Source of the DNA: Theristus sp. LFF4_11 | Taxonomy: Eukaryota > Nematoda > Chromadorea > Monhysterida > Xyalidae | Length of the DNA stretch: 64,000 nucleotides | Direction of reading: 5' to 3' | Assembly: GCA_030248135.1 (NCBI GenBank) | Contig: JASANC010000723.1 | Span: 1 to 64,000, forward strand | Shown here: in pieces, positions 36,701 through 54,371 of the stretch | How the letters are laid out: every line of letters begins with the position of its first letter | Numbering within the stretch: position 1 is the stretch's first letter | The notes under the pieces: model-generated | The model's database searches: none | What the model was told of the DNA's origin: nothing | The model's input: only the letters and a program-made list of their open reading frames with translations | Position numbers and translations under genes: made by a program

Positions 36701-39700
36701 GAACCGACGTTCATTGATGGACTGCCGGTGTTTGGCCCCGAACGGGAACGCCCGCTAAAACGTACCCGTTTCGACTTCAGTCGCGAGGATGAGTCGGTCA
36801 GTTGGGAGGGTTATTTATGATTTTGGAAACTAATCCGAAGAGTATATTGCGTTAAATTGTGTTCCACAGTCACAAACACAGAGGCAAGTCAGATTTTTAT
36901 GCTTTTCACAGATAAAATTTCTCTTTCAGGAAGCGCACACGTACTCTGAGTTCCTGGAAGGTCCCTGGATTCATCTGACCAATTCGCAGTTGATTGTGCA
37001 CAGTTATAAGAAGGTTCGAACGTTGCAGCGTGTAAACGTCCATTCAGACGTTTTATGAAGCTGATTGGTTGGTGATCACGTGATGCACGTGTTCTGTGCG
37101 CGCATTGCTGTGGAGGTGGCGTCTGTCCTGCATCAGAGGCCATAAGTATCTGATATCACGTGATTTTTTTATTTTTTTAATTAGGTATACGCGCGCCGGT
37201 TCCGGAAACCCGAAGGTACCAAACTCCGGCGGAGACGGGCAATACTGCCCCGAGCCCAATTTTACCCTCGGCTCAGGAGGGAATAGACCATTAGATGTTC
37301 GTTGGTCACTCTAATTTTCCACGAGTATGTCTTGTCCACAGCGAGGTTCGAACCCGGTACCTACAGAACTGTAGGCCGAAGTTCTACCGCTACGCCACGG
37401 ACGCGACAAACCAACGTGATCACCAACCAATCCGCCAGTCAGTCAGTCAGTCAGTCAGTTTTATTCTGCAGTGCACGGCATGATACCAGAGAAGTGTAAG
37501 ACACCATGAGTAGGCAAACGAAAGCCAGTTCCATATGATATGCATCGAAATGGACTGTATCATGAAGCGGGTGATGTCGTTGAGTTTTCGAAGAATCCAA
37601 GTTGCTCTTTCGAAATTCGTGTCCACTTGATTCAGCCCGGCTACGTGTACCGCTTCTACTGGGACGGCATGCGCTATCGAGAAGTGACGAAATGGTGCTG
37701 TGTGCACTGTCGGTCGCTGACGGCCACTAGAAGCGCGCCGCGGTTGGAGCGAAAGTGGAATCCGAAAACGGGCAAATTCACGCGCCCGTGGGGCACCAAA
37801 GGTCTGGCGGCGTTTTGGTTTTGTCAGTTTGTGTTGTTCTTTTGTTTCTCATCCACTGCTGGTGTTGCTGTTTGTGGCACTGCGTGACGTGAGAGGATGA
37901 TGACAAGTGCGTGGCTTTGATGAGGCCACCGCTCTTCTGCATATGATGTTGGCCAGGCCGAAATGCAGAGAACCATCATACAATCTAGTTGATTTGATTG
38001 GTGAACATCAGCTACATGCCTGGTTGTTGTGTGAGCTCTCCGAAAGTGCGCTGCTGATTTGTTGCCGCGGTGAATCGGAATTCGCTTGTCAGAGAACACC
38101 AGTCGGGAGTATCACAATCAGCTCCGGGTTTCGCTTTGTCGGTTTCAAATCAAATGCCGCACAGTTGCAAACAAACACTACTATACAACAGCATATCCAC
38201 CAACTAGGCTGATTGGTTGGATCACGTGCATCTGCATGCATTCTGTGCAAACCAAACACAGCAAACCATGAACAGTAATTGTAGAATACAAGAAGTTCGC
38301 TGTTTTTTGCGGTTTCGCCAGGTAGACGCATACCGCGGTGCCCCCTGGCTCGTCAGTGCGACGGACACCAGGCAGAACTGCCGAAGCTGTTTTACCACAG
38401 ACAGATCTTATAGTCTGGGCAAAACATCAGCGAACCTAGGTAGTAAAATCTCACAAAATCAACCATCCCGGGCAATAAAGCCACAAGGGACCCGGTGTTT
38501 TGCGAGTGTATACAATACAAGAAGTTCGCTGTTTTTTGCGGTTTCGCCAGGTAGACGCATACCGCGGTGCCCCCTGGCTCGTCAGTGCGACGGACACCAG
38601 GCAGAACTGCCGAAGCTGTTTTACCACAGACAGATCTTATAGTCTGGGCAAAACATCAGCGAACCTAGGTAGTAAAATCTCACAAAATCAACCATCCCGG
38701 GCAATAAAGCCACAAGGGACCCGGTGTTTTGCGAGTGTATACAATACAAGAAGTTCGCTGTTTTTTGCGGTTTCGCCAGGTAGACGCATACCGCGGTGCC
38801 CCCTGGCTCGTCAGTGCGACGGACACCAGGCAGAACTGCCGAAGCTGTTTTACCACAGACAGATCTTATAGTCTGGGCAAAACATCAGCGAACCTAGGTA
38901 GTAAAATCTCACAAAATCAACCATCCCGGGCAATAAAGCCACAAGGGACCCGGTGTTTTGCGAGTGTATACAATACAAGAAGTTCGCTGTTTTTTGCGGT
39001 TTCGCCAGGTAGACGCATACCGCGGTGCCCCCTGGCTCGTCAGTGCGACGGACACCAGGCAGAACTGCCGAAGCTGTTTTACCACAGACAGATCTTATAG
39101 TCTGGGCAAAACATCAGCGAACCTAGGTAGTAAAATCTCACAAAATCAACCATCCCGGGCAATAAAGCCACAAGGGACCCGGTGTTTTGCGAGTGTATAC
39201 AATACAAGAAGTTCGCTGTTTTTTGCGGTTTCGCCAGGTAGACGCATACCGCGGTGCCCCCTGGCTCGTCAGTGCGACGGACACCAGGCAGAACTGCCGA
39301 AGCTGTTTTACCACAGACAGATCTTATAGTCTGGGCAAAACATCAGCGAACCTAGGTAGTAAAATCTCACAAAATCAACCATCCCGGGCAATAAAGCCAC
39401 AAGGGACCCGGTGTTTTGCGAGTGTATACAATACAAGAAGTTCGCTGTTTTTTGCGGTTTCGCCAGGTAGACGCATACCGCGGTGCCCCCTGGCTCGTCA
39501 GTGCGACGGACACCAGGCAGAACTGCCGAAGCTGTTTTACCACAGACAGATCTTATAGTCTGGGCAAAACATCAGCGAACCTAGGTAGTAAAATCTCACA
39601 AAATCAACCATCCCGGGCAATAAAGCCACAAGGGACCCGGTGTTTTGCGAGTGTATACAATACAAGAAGTTCGCTGTTTTTTGCGGTTTCGCCAGGTAGA

Positions 39701-42700
39701 CGCATACCGCGGTGCCCCCTGGCTCGTCAGTGCGACGGACACCAGGCAGAACTGCCGAAGCTGTTTTACCACAGACAGATCTTATAGTCTGGGCAAAACA
39801 TCAGCGAACCTAGGTAGTAAAATCTCACAAAATCAACCATCCCGGGCAATAAAGCCACAAGGGACCCGGTGTTTTGCGAGTGTATACAATACAAGAAGTT
39901 CGCTGTTTTTTGCGGTTTCGCCAGGTAGACGCATACCGCGGTGCCCCCTGGCTCGTCAGTGCGACGGACACCAGGCAGAACTGCCGAAGCTGTTTTACCA
40001 CAGACAGATCTTATAGTCTGGGCAAAACATCAGCGAACCTAGGTAGTAAAATCTCACAAAATCAACCATCCCGGGCAATAAAGCCACAAGGGACCCGGTG
40101 TTTTGCGAGTGTATACAATACAAGAAGTTCGCTGTTTTTTGCGGTTTCGCCAGGTAGACGCATACCGCGGTGCCCCCTGGCTCGTCAGTGCGACGGACAC
40201 CAGGCAGAACTGCCGAAGCCGAAGTTCGACTGTGATTCACGCACAAAACTCGCACAAAAAACGATAGAGCGCATTTTTTTGTTTCTCAGTGCAACCGGGC
40301 GAATCGAACAAAGTGTTCAACTATCCTCGGGATCGGTTGCCGTCGCGTCGCATTTGGCAGACGATCGACGAAGATCACCGTGACACTTGCGTCGGACCAA
40401 TCAGCGTGCTGCAGCTGGTCGTCGACTGTGCGAAGCGCGAATTGCTGTTCAAGATGAAGAAAGCCGTCGGTGAACGACCGCTCGAAGAGTTGTGGACCAT
40501 TCATAAGGAGGTATGGTGTGGCGAACTGAACGTGGCAGCTTTTCTTGCAGGGATAATGAGCAGTGATGTTGCCCATGCCATGCGCAAACAAACACACCGG
40601 CACTCACATAAACCATGGTGTCATGTTGTACATGAGCATGTGTGTTTCATGGTCACTCTGCAACATGTTGGTGTTATTGTTGGCGATTTTAGGCGATTTA
40701 CGCAGAAAAGCGTTCAGAACGCCGTCAAGTAGGGTGGTCCATCGAGTTTTCTTTGTCATTAAAGTGCCTATACGCTCCTCGGCGGTGCTCGATCCCCCGA
40801 ATTCACAGACAGCGAATCTAACGCGATACCACCCAGGCCACGAGGGTAAGATTTAATTTAAATTACAGGTGATGCGCAAGCACTATCTGCAAGGTCTGCA
40901 ACGCGGTGTGTCACGCGCCGATCTGCTGGACGATTACGACAAAGGAATGCCGTGGTTCCTGTCGTGCGCGATTCGGACGGCGTTGAAGACGCGATTGCGA
41001 AAGGGGCTCGGGAAATTGGTCGGTTTTACTTTTTTTGTGGAGTGCTAAAAATTGTGGTTTACGGTATCTTACTGTATTGGGTCTTGAGACGATCTTACTT
41101 CTCTGACGTAGCTGGTTGAACAGCGAATAATGGCGCACTGGTCTTATGCGGATGTCATAATTCGCGGAAAGGAACACAAAAAAGATTTCTAAATAGAAAT
41201 TGAATACGGTATTTGCGCTTTGATCAACTGAACTATCTGACGAAAAAAAAACGTTGCAGGACGGGAAAAACGCGTTCCCGAAAATCTACAAACTCCGCGA
41301 GTACGTCCAACGGACTGCCGATGAGCCGTTCACGCTGGACGATGCTGAGGTTGAAAGTCGTGGCTGAAGTCCGGCGCGGCCACTTACTTTTTTCGGCACA
41401 CGGGTTTTTTTTGTTGATCTTGTGTTGCACAGTAACCACACTGTCACGGCCTTTAGGTTCAGCAGATTCGTTGAATCTGCCAATCAATAAATTATTAATA
41501 AATAAATAAATAATAAATTAATCAATAATCAATAAATCAATAAGTTGAATAATCAATAAATTCGTTGATTTTGGAAACTTTCAAGATTTTCATTTTTCAT
41601 TTTTTTTAAATTTGATTCAAGGTCGATCGTCGGTTGGAGGGGGACGTGGCGTTGCGCGCGGAGGCCGTGCACAACACGCGCTTCGAGACCAGCAGCTCGT
41701 TGCACGTGATACCAGGTGAAATGTGGTACCGGGTGGACTGTCTTTTATGTGCAGTAAGCTGATTGGGTGGTTTTTTGAATTCGATCATCATGGGTAGCTG
41801 ATCTGATCGACTTGCAACCATCCGTGGGACCACAGAGTAGGAAGGTGTCTGCCCTGCGATGATTGGTTTTCACGTGATCTTGCTGCAGACAGCGCAAAAT
41901 CTCAAAGAAAGGATGAAGTTTCACTGATTTTCTTTTGACCATCGCGAAAGTTTCGCAGTCATGGCAAATGCCATACCGTACTCAACAACAAACAACAGAA
42001 AAACCGGTTTTCAGGTCGAGCCGGGCACAAAATGTGGGGTGACCTGAACAAGAAGGCGGATAAGTACAACAAGGAGCAGTTCAAGGAAGTCTTGGGGGAA
42101 CCGAACCGGACCACGGTCACTGACACGAATGGACGCATCTACACGGTGATTTTTAATCACCAAAACAAATTTTTAAGCTTTTTTTTGCAAAGTTTTTGAA
42201 GAATTTTTCAAAGACCGTGTACCGATATACCACACAATAACACAGTTCACTGTTCATACCTGTGTGGTGGAACGTTGTGAACCGTGAACATATGGTGAAC
42301 ATGCATTTTTTGTTCTATTTTCGGCAATCTTCACTGTGGCGTCATGATTCTCACGGCACACCAGACCGTTGTTGTTGTTTGTTGCCCCCTTTTTTATCCT
42401 TACCCAACGCCCTTGGGGAAAGGCAGTGTCGCAATTTTTTATTGTCCACCACATGGGCTGCGACGTTGGAGCAGTTTTTATGCGAAGTGGGCGTTGGGCA
42501 AGCTGCGCTGGTATGCATGGGTGCGATGTCATTAAGCTCCTCGCCACCGGAACAGCAATCTTGTGAATCAAGAAAGCCGACGTTTATGCTGCCGAACCAT
42601 TGAGCCCCACGCAACCCGGGGCAGCCGAGTGGTCACGAGCGGATTCGAACCCGGGCCTTCCGATTGGAAGTCCCAAGTGCTATCCACTCAGCCACTCAGC

Positions 42701-45645
42701 CGACGCACACCAGACCGTCGCACGGGCACAGTGCGGTCACAAGCACACCGGCATACACATGCGAGTAGATGCGACGTTATCACACGGGCGTTGCTGTGAG
42801 CCAGTGTGTTTGTTTGTGACGGTGCAACCTTACCAAAAGCCACGTGCACAATCGTCGGACGAAAAACGAGCTCATCAAAAAAACCAAAAAAAAAACCAAA
42901 TCGACAGGTGGACCGCAGCGCGCCCGGCACGTACCGATGCACGTGCGACGACTACGCACGGATGCACTTCCTGTGCGTGCACACGCGCGCTGTGGCGAAA
43001 CACGGCGGCGAGAAGGTGGAGCACGCGCGCACCGTACACGATCTCTTCCGACAGGACATGGACGCGTTCAACGACATGCTGCTCATTCAGAATCCGAATC
43101 GAAAGACGAAACGAGTCACGCAGCCGCCCGGTAAACGGCTCCGGGTTTTTTGTTGTTGTTTTTTTTATTTTAATGATTTTTAGCAATAATACAACAACCA
43201 TGACGTTGTTCGCTGAGAAGAGAGATTGTGAAAAAGCAACCCGTCCGCATGTATTCATTGCAAACGCTTAGTTTGAAGTCCATGCACTTTTTTACGTGAG
43301 CTATGCACCATCTATGGTGCCAGCCGGAGCCGGTGTATGTTGCCGGTTCGTGTGTGAGTTTGTGGCGGTGTCATATTCGCTCGCACTGAATCAACACAAC
43401 AAACTCATGTCACTAGAGAAAGTGCACGGTCCTCAAGGACTTTAGCACAAGTCACAAAAACCGATTTCGCGCTCTCAAGTATTTTAGGATCGCGGATCCA
43501 AATTGTCAAGGAGGAATGCCGTGTTCGCCACGACACGTCTCCTTGAAAATCAGGCAACCGATTGGCTACCGCACTCCAAAACCCCATTTGAAAGTGTTTC
43601 TGAAACGAGCATTTACTCTTTGATAGGCCTGATGTCACTCGGCACCACCAACATCGCAATGAAACGAGAGGAGAAATTGTCGCCTGACGAAACGAAACAA
43701 CCGATAAAGCGACGCGAGAAACGTTCGACGACGCGACAAGTGAACGCGCAGATCCGGGCGGCGTTGCAGCGGCTGCCGCAGGCGGAGATCGCGATCACGG
43801 AGCGCGAGTGGAAGATCATTAATGGTGCGCTAGGGTGTAGTCTTGGTCATGAACACCGCGCACTTGGATGGTTCTACACGTGTTTTTTTGCCCGATCATA
43901 CTTCGTATACGAAGTAAAATAAATTTATTTCAGTGAGAAAAGAATCTGATTGTTTTTTTTTCTCAATTTCTTGCACAAACCTGTCGCCAGAATACGCTGC
44001 TTTCAAATTGCCGCACGCACACAGCCATGAAACAGTCTGCGCGCAAACGCATCTTGGTAGACGCGCTCAATAAGCGCGAGCATACACTGCAGAGAAGTCG
44101 GCGGAGTTCGCGCAGCGCCGGGTGGTGAGCCGTTTCCCGAGCGACGACGATCTGCACGCGGTGTTCGTCGACCGACAGCCGTTCACGGTGCAACGCTACG
44201 GCCCGCTGCAATACGAGTGCAACTGCGACCAGTTCGCCGCACTGTATGCCGTCTGCATGCACTCGATGGCGGTCGCGCGCGCACTCGGCGAACACGAACA
44301 CTACGCGGCCATGTGCGCCAAGTTCGTGGTGGACGATCCGGACGGCGACGACGACGGCGACGGCGAGATCGGTGAGGGGCGCGGTGGGGTTGTTGGTGGT
44401 TTTTGGAGGGATTGGTGGTTGGTGGTGTCGACGGTTGCCATATAGCCAGACCGGACAGGCAAAAGTCCGCTACGACGAGACGACACACGTTAGGTGGCAA
44501 TAACTGTGGTTGTTGTGGTGTACCATTGAATGGTATCAACGGAGCTCTTCACCGTTATGCGGGATTTATCGGTATTATTTGAGTAGAACTAGAGTTGGTA
44601 AAAAACCGGTTTTTTATATTTCTAGGGGAAAAAACGGTTTCTTTTCCGTTTTAAAACCGTTTTAAAACCATAAAAAAACCGAATGCTTCCCAGCTCCTAA
44701 ACTTTCCAGAACTTGGCTTCTTGAACTCAAAATAGGAATTACATCAAAATTAGTGATTTTGAGCAGCCTAACATGCTGTTTTCGGGCATACAACCGACCC
44801 AATTTGCTATTTTTGCCACCCAATGCTATCCAATTTTTTGTTTCAAATCAAATCAATTTCGCTTTTATTGGTTTCCAGGGCAGCACGTTCAATAAATTGA
44901 AAACAAAGGCTGGGCAGTGACCGTGTAGGTGTGGGGAGCGGGGAGGGACGGTTGCAAGGAGAACGGATGGCTGACCCCGATTAGGGGGCGAGATTTGCAG
45001 AACTGCCAAGTGAAACCGGTAGCGGATTGCGTTCGAGAAATAACATTTCATCAGTTACCCTTTGCAAATCGACAACATCGTCAGTCAGTCTGCATATGCA
45101 CTTAGTTTAGCAGTCACCTTGTCTTCATCGTATTTCACTTGATCCTTGCCACAAAAGCTTCCACAAAATGATGCTTCACCAGTTCAGTTCGACACAGTTC
45201 ATTGCACCGTTTTTTCAAAAATATAATTTTACATTTTATCAATCAAACAAAGAGCTGTGATTTTTGACCACGAAGTTTGAAATTTTTTTAAGGTAAAAAA
45301 CCGGTTCTTTATTTAATCAGCAAAAAAAACTGGAAAAAAACCGGTTTTAAAACGGAAAAGAAACCGTTTTTTTTCCTGTGCCAACCCTAAGTAGAACGTG
45401 TGTTCAACCTTGGGTGATTTCCTTTTTCTTATGGAAATCGCTGGAGTGGTGCTCTTTCTGTGATTGGTTGCATGAATTCAGCCAATCAGCGTTTCATACT
45501 TGATTGTGGAAGATGTGTACTCTGTGATATAGCCAGCCACTCACTTTCGCAAAACGTGGTTTTTTGTTTTTTTCCAGGCGAAGACAATCTGGCTGCATCT
45601 GCGTTGTATGATCGAACCCAAGAAGATTTCAGCGACTACTGGTAA
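30734..45645 (+). CDS. Large multi-exon protein with HTH-like segment and tandem SWIM zinc fingers
   Basis: Exons: 30734-30815, 31079-31233, 31825-32063, 32666-32792, an uncertain one (32976-33062 or 32936-32974), 33100-33290, 33636-33744, 34384-34569, 34957-35128, 35317-35486, 35793-35957, 36227-36366, 36583-36796, 36930-37013, 37636-37801, 40290-40510, 40869-41018, 41260-41349, 41622-41715, 42015-42145, 42908-43130, 43627-43824, 44093-44371, 45578-45645. All phases agree, giving about 1,230-1,250 residues. Visible parts: a basic N-terminus (MSEVRRSTRARVLSKAYRDF); a helix-turn-helix-like stretch TKEAAARVLDVSLYAVDRWI; an aromatic/Cys segment YRFYWDGMRY...WCCVHC faintly like FLYWCH fingers; two SWIM fingers; an acidic DDDGDGE end. 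SWIM domains are known from MULE transposases and host DNA- or ubiquitin-linked proteins. I see no DDE catalytic core. Function unknown; nucleic-acid binding is an inference. Starts with an in-phase ATG after a UTR acceptor. Confidence 0.75.
31628..31722. mobile_element. CAGTCGAACTC-family MITE, right-half fragment
   Basis: Contains GAAAGCATGCATCACGTGAT, then CACCAACCAATCAGCTGAT and a terminal GTTTGACAGTCGAA-like end. The left half is not recognisable. Intronic in the SWIM gene. Confidence 0.55.
33448..33560 (+). mobile_element. Diverged type B SINE relative
   Basis: Shares GGTGGTGACAGCGCGTTAGAC, GAGTCCCCGCCGAGGGGT and GCGTTCTGGACGG in order with the type B SINE, with many differences. Intronic. 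Confidence 0.4.
37052..37435. mobile_element. CAGTCGAACTC-family MITE split by a SINE
   Basis: The left half (AGCTGATTGGTTGGTGATCA, then CGTGATGCACGTG) and a right remnant (AACGTGATCACCAACCAATC) match intact copies at 49462 and 63265, but are separated by the inverted type A SINE at 37163-37407. The right-hand tip is lost in a CAGT-repeat microsatellite (37434-37462). Confidence 0.7.
37163..37407 (-). mobile_element. tRNA-derived SINE, type A, copy 2 (inverted)
   Basis: On the minus strand the head reads TGGCGTAGCGGTAGAAC (A box) and GGGTTCGAACCTC (B box), with the anticodon-arm-like CCTACAGTTCTGTAGG. The tail is an A-rich run at 37163-37182. Candidate target duplication ACGTGAT occurs on both sides (37158-37164, 37414-37420), though the host MITE is itself palindromic there. 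Confidence 0.85.
38286..40218. repeat. 229-bp tandem satellite, about 8.4 copies, intronic
   Basis: Direct repeats with a period of exactly 229 bases. The eight full units give identical 123-codon open frames and look identical throughout. The last unit is truncated at CTGCCGAAGC. Each unit holds an inverted-repeat module, from GTTCGCTGTTTTTTGC to its imperfect complement GGCAAAACATCAGCGAAC, so the unit appears to be a MITE-like element plus spacer. The array fills most of the intron 37802-40289 of the SWIM gene. The frames are not translated on the evidence here; they lie between well-phased exons. Confidence 0.97.
40221..40234. other. MITE-type terminal motif at the array's right edge
   Basis: AAGTTCGACTGTGA matches the right tip of the CAGTCGAACTC family. 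Left of the array, 38209-38245 holds the core CTGATTGGTTGGATCACGTG. The satellite may therefore have expanded inside such a MITE. Confidence 0.4.
40682..40844 (-). mobile_element. tRNA-derived SINE, type B (inverted)
   Basis: The minus strand reads CTCGTGGCCTGGGTGGTATC, GGGGGATCGAGCACCGCCG, GACAAAGAAAACTCGATGG and GACGGCGTTCTGAACGC, in the same order as the copy at 22214. Intronic in the SWIM gene, 24 bases from the next exon. Confidence 0.75.
41488..41575. repeat. AATAAAT-rich microsatellite
   Basis: Imperfect repeats of AATAAATA/AATCAATA in a SWIM-gene intron. Confidence 0.8.
42370..42704 (-). mobile_element. tRNA-derived SINE, type C, with 14-bp TSD
   Basis: GCACACCAGACCGT is duplicated exactly at 42356-42369 and 42705-42718. 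On the minus strand the head has TGGCTGAGTGGATAGC (A box), an anticodon-like arm around CTTCCAATCGGAAG and GGGTTCGAATCC (B box). The body ends in an A-rich, AACAACAAC-type tail next to the duplication. This is the anatomy of LINE-mobilised SINE insertion. The acceptor stem is not intact, so it is not a functional tRNA. Confidence 0.88.
42938..42982 (+). other. SWIM zinc finger 1 (CxCx9CxH)
   Basis: Encodes C-T-C, nine residues, C-V-H: the SWIM zinc-ligand pattern, preceded by the usual hydrophobic TYRC strand. Lies within exon 42908-43130. Confidence 0.8.
44218..44262 (+). other. SWIM zinc finger 2 (CxCx9CxH)
   Basis: Encodes C-N-C, nine residues, C-M-H, with identical spacing to finger 1 and a similar lead-in (QYEC) and tail (HSMAVARALGEH against HTRAVAKHGGEK). 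The pair looks like an internal duplication. Lies within exon 44093-44371. Confidence 0.8.
44590..45389. mobile_element. hAT-type MITE with perfect 8-bp TSD
   Basis: AGTAGAAC is repeated exactly at 44582-44589 and 45390-45397. The tips are TAGAGTTGG and the complement of TAGGGTTGG. Inside are long inverted subterminal tracts of ACCGGTTTT, AAAACGG and GGAAAAGAAACCG types. It is 800 bp, has no frame, and occupies the last intron of the SWIM gene (44372-45577). Confidence 0.9.
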
Positions 45646-47347
45646 ATTGTTATGATTGCGCATTGATACTGAATTTTTTGTTCTATTTTCGTGATTTGTT
45701 GGCTTTTTGCACTTTTTATGTCTCTTGCTGCAGAATCTTTTCCTGTTTCAGCAGTATTTAGATTGCTAAATCTGAAAAACAATATATTTTTTGTTTTTTT
45801 TGTTTCAGTGAGTGGGTAAATTTGATTAGCTATGTTTGAATCATAATTTTTTTTGCATTAGTATTGTTGCAAACATTTTCTGCAGTTTTCAATTTCCAGA
45901 ACTCTCTGCTCTGCTCCTGATTACATTCTTTTTATTTATTTTTAAATGTTTACACGGTAACGCAATTTGTGACGATTTTATTCTGAGTTTATCATGTTGT
46001 GTCACTATCGTAACCACCACCCTTTTAAACTTTTCAAAATTCAAACACACTGTGGAAAAGCCAAAGTTTCGAGCTACACGCACGCACGAACGTTGCTGAA
46101 ACATTTTTTCGTTAGCCGAAGTTGTCTCACATAGTGTGTCGAAATTTTATGATTCTTCGGGTATACTGACAACTTGTGCAACCACAATTGCCGAAGAGTG
46201 AAATTTTCAGTTTCGAAGACAAGAAGTAAGCTGAACAGGAACATATTTGCAAGCATCTCCTTTTGCAATTGTGATTGACGTTGTTATCAGTTTGCCAAGT
46301 TGCGTTCAAGGCTTAGCTTCGGTATAATTTCTGGGCGGAGCGCATATCAGTAATGTATCAAATGGTATGATACCTTTGTGACGTCTGTGTGTCGCATTAT
46401 TTTTTCTTCTGTTGTTTAGCTTCTTGTTAGCATTAATGTTGTGGTGGGCGGCAAGCGAACACTTTTTTTTGTTGTTGTGATGTGTTGTGCAACTGTTATC
46501 TTCCTTTACTGCTAGCTAGCTGTTGTTTATCTGCCGTCTGTCCATCCAGTCATCGTATGACGATTATGTATCGACTTATTCGTCATTGCGCCACAACAGT
46601 CCGTTGAATTTTGTGAGAGTGCGTTTTTTCGGATGAATTTCTAGTGAAATCGTGCAATTTTCAGTGAATAAAACCGTACCATGCTCCGTTTTGTTGGATT
46701 TGATCGACAGAAGCAAAACAAAACACGTTCGTTTAGTGTTCGCGGTTTAACCAGATGAATCGCACTTCGATTGTGTGCAGTCAATCTGTAAATCACCTGA
46801 AATTTGTATCATACATAACTTTTGAATCCGGCATACTGATTGGATGCGTCGAGTTCAGTGAACCTGAACAGCCAATCAGCTGATTGCTTGTGATTTGCAG
46901 TTCTATTGCACTGGCGCTTGTAAATTGTTTGATAGTTTTCAAGCAAGGTTTTGTGTGTGCCACCACGTACCATTCCACAATATTTGTCTCAGACAAAAAT
47001 CATGAACTTGTTTTCCAGAATGAAGCCCGGTCAAAAATGCTGATACACTGACGAAGAAAAAAAACTGCCGGGCTGCTTGTGTGTGGCTCGACGTGCAGCC
47101 AAACAGCCGCAGGCTGCATGCAACGCTACTCGCTGTTGGTGCTTCGAAGACAACGCATGAGATTTTCTCTGTGAAAACCAAAATAAAAACGAGAAAATCG
47201 TGGTGAGAAGCAGACACGATCAGATAACGTTCGTGTGCCACAACGCTAAAGAAAACTGAACGCACTGAGAAGGCACAACAAGAAAAAAGATCGCAAAAAC
47301 AAAAAAGTTTCGCGAACAAAAACTGATAAGACGACGACGCGGCGAAA
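45646..47347. other. Intergenic: SWIM-gene 3' side and UCKL1 promoter side
   Basis: AATAAA at 46667-46672 could serve the SWIM gene. TGTTTCAG at 45801-45808 would permit splicing that replaces the terminal YW-stop (donor at 45642) with about ten other residues. Near 46795-46890 there is a diverged MITE-core match (CCAATCAGCTGATTG). Confidence 0.4.

Positions 47348-54371
<7,024 letters not shown>

Noticed and set aside
37636..37801. Definite FLYWCH zinc finger
   Set aside because: The aromatic/Cys pattern is suggestive, but the final His ligands are not evident, so only a faint resemblance is claimed.
38286..40218. Regular direct repeats as a CRISPR array
   Set aside because: The period is 229 bp with no unique spacers, inside an intron of a eukaryotic gene; it is a satellite.
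38500..40383. Series of identical 123-codon frames as a gene family
   Set aside because: They are the same satellite unit read repeatedly, overlapping one another because 229 is not a multiple of three, and they sit between exons whose phases match without them.
42630..42704. Functional tRNA gene on the minus strand
   Set aside because: A and B boxes are good, but the acceptor stem and anticodon arm do not fold properly and the sequence is the head of a 335-bp element with target duplication.
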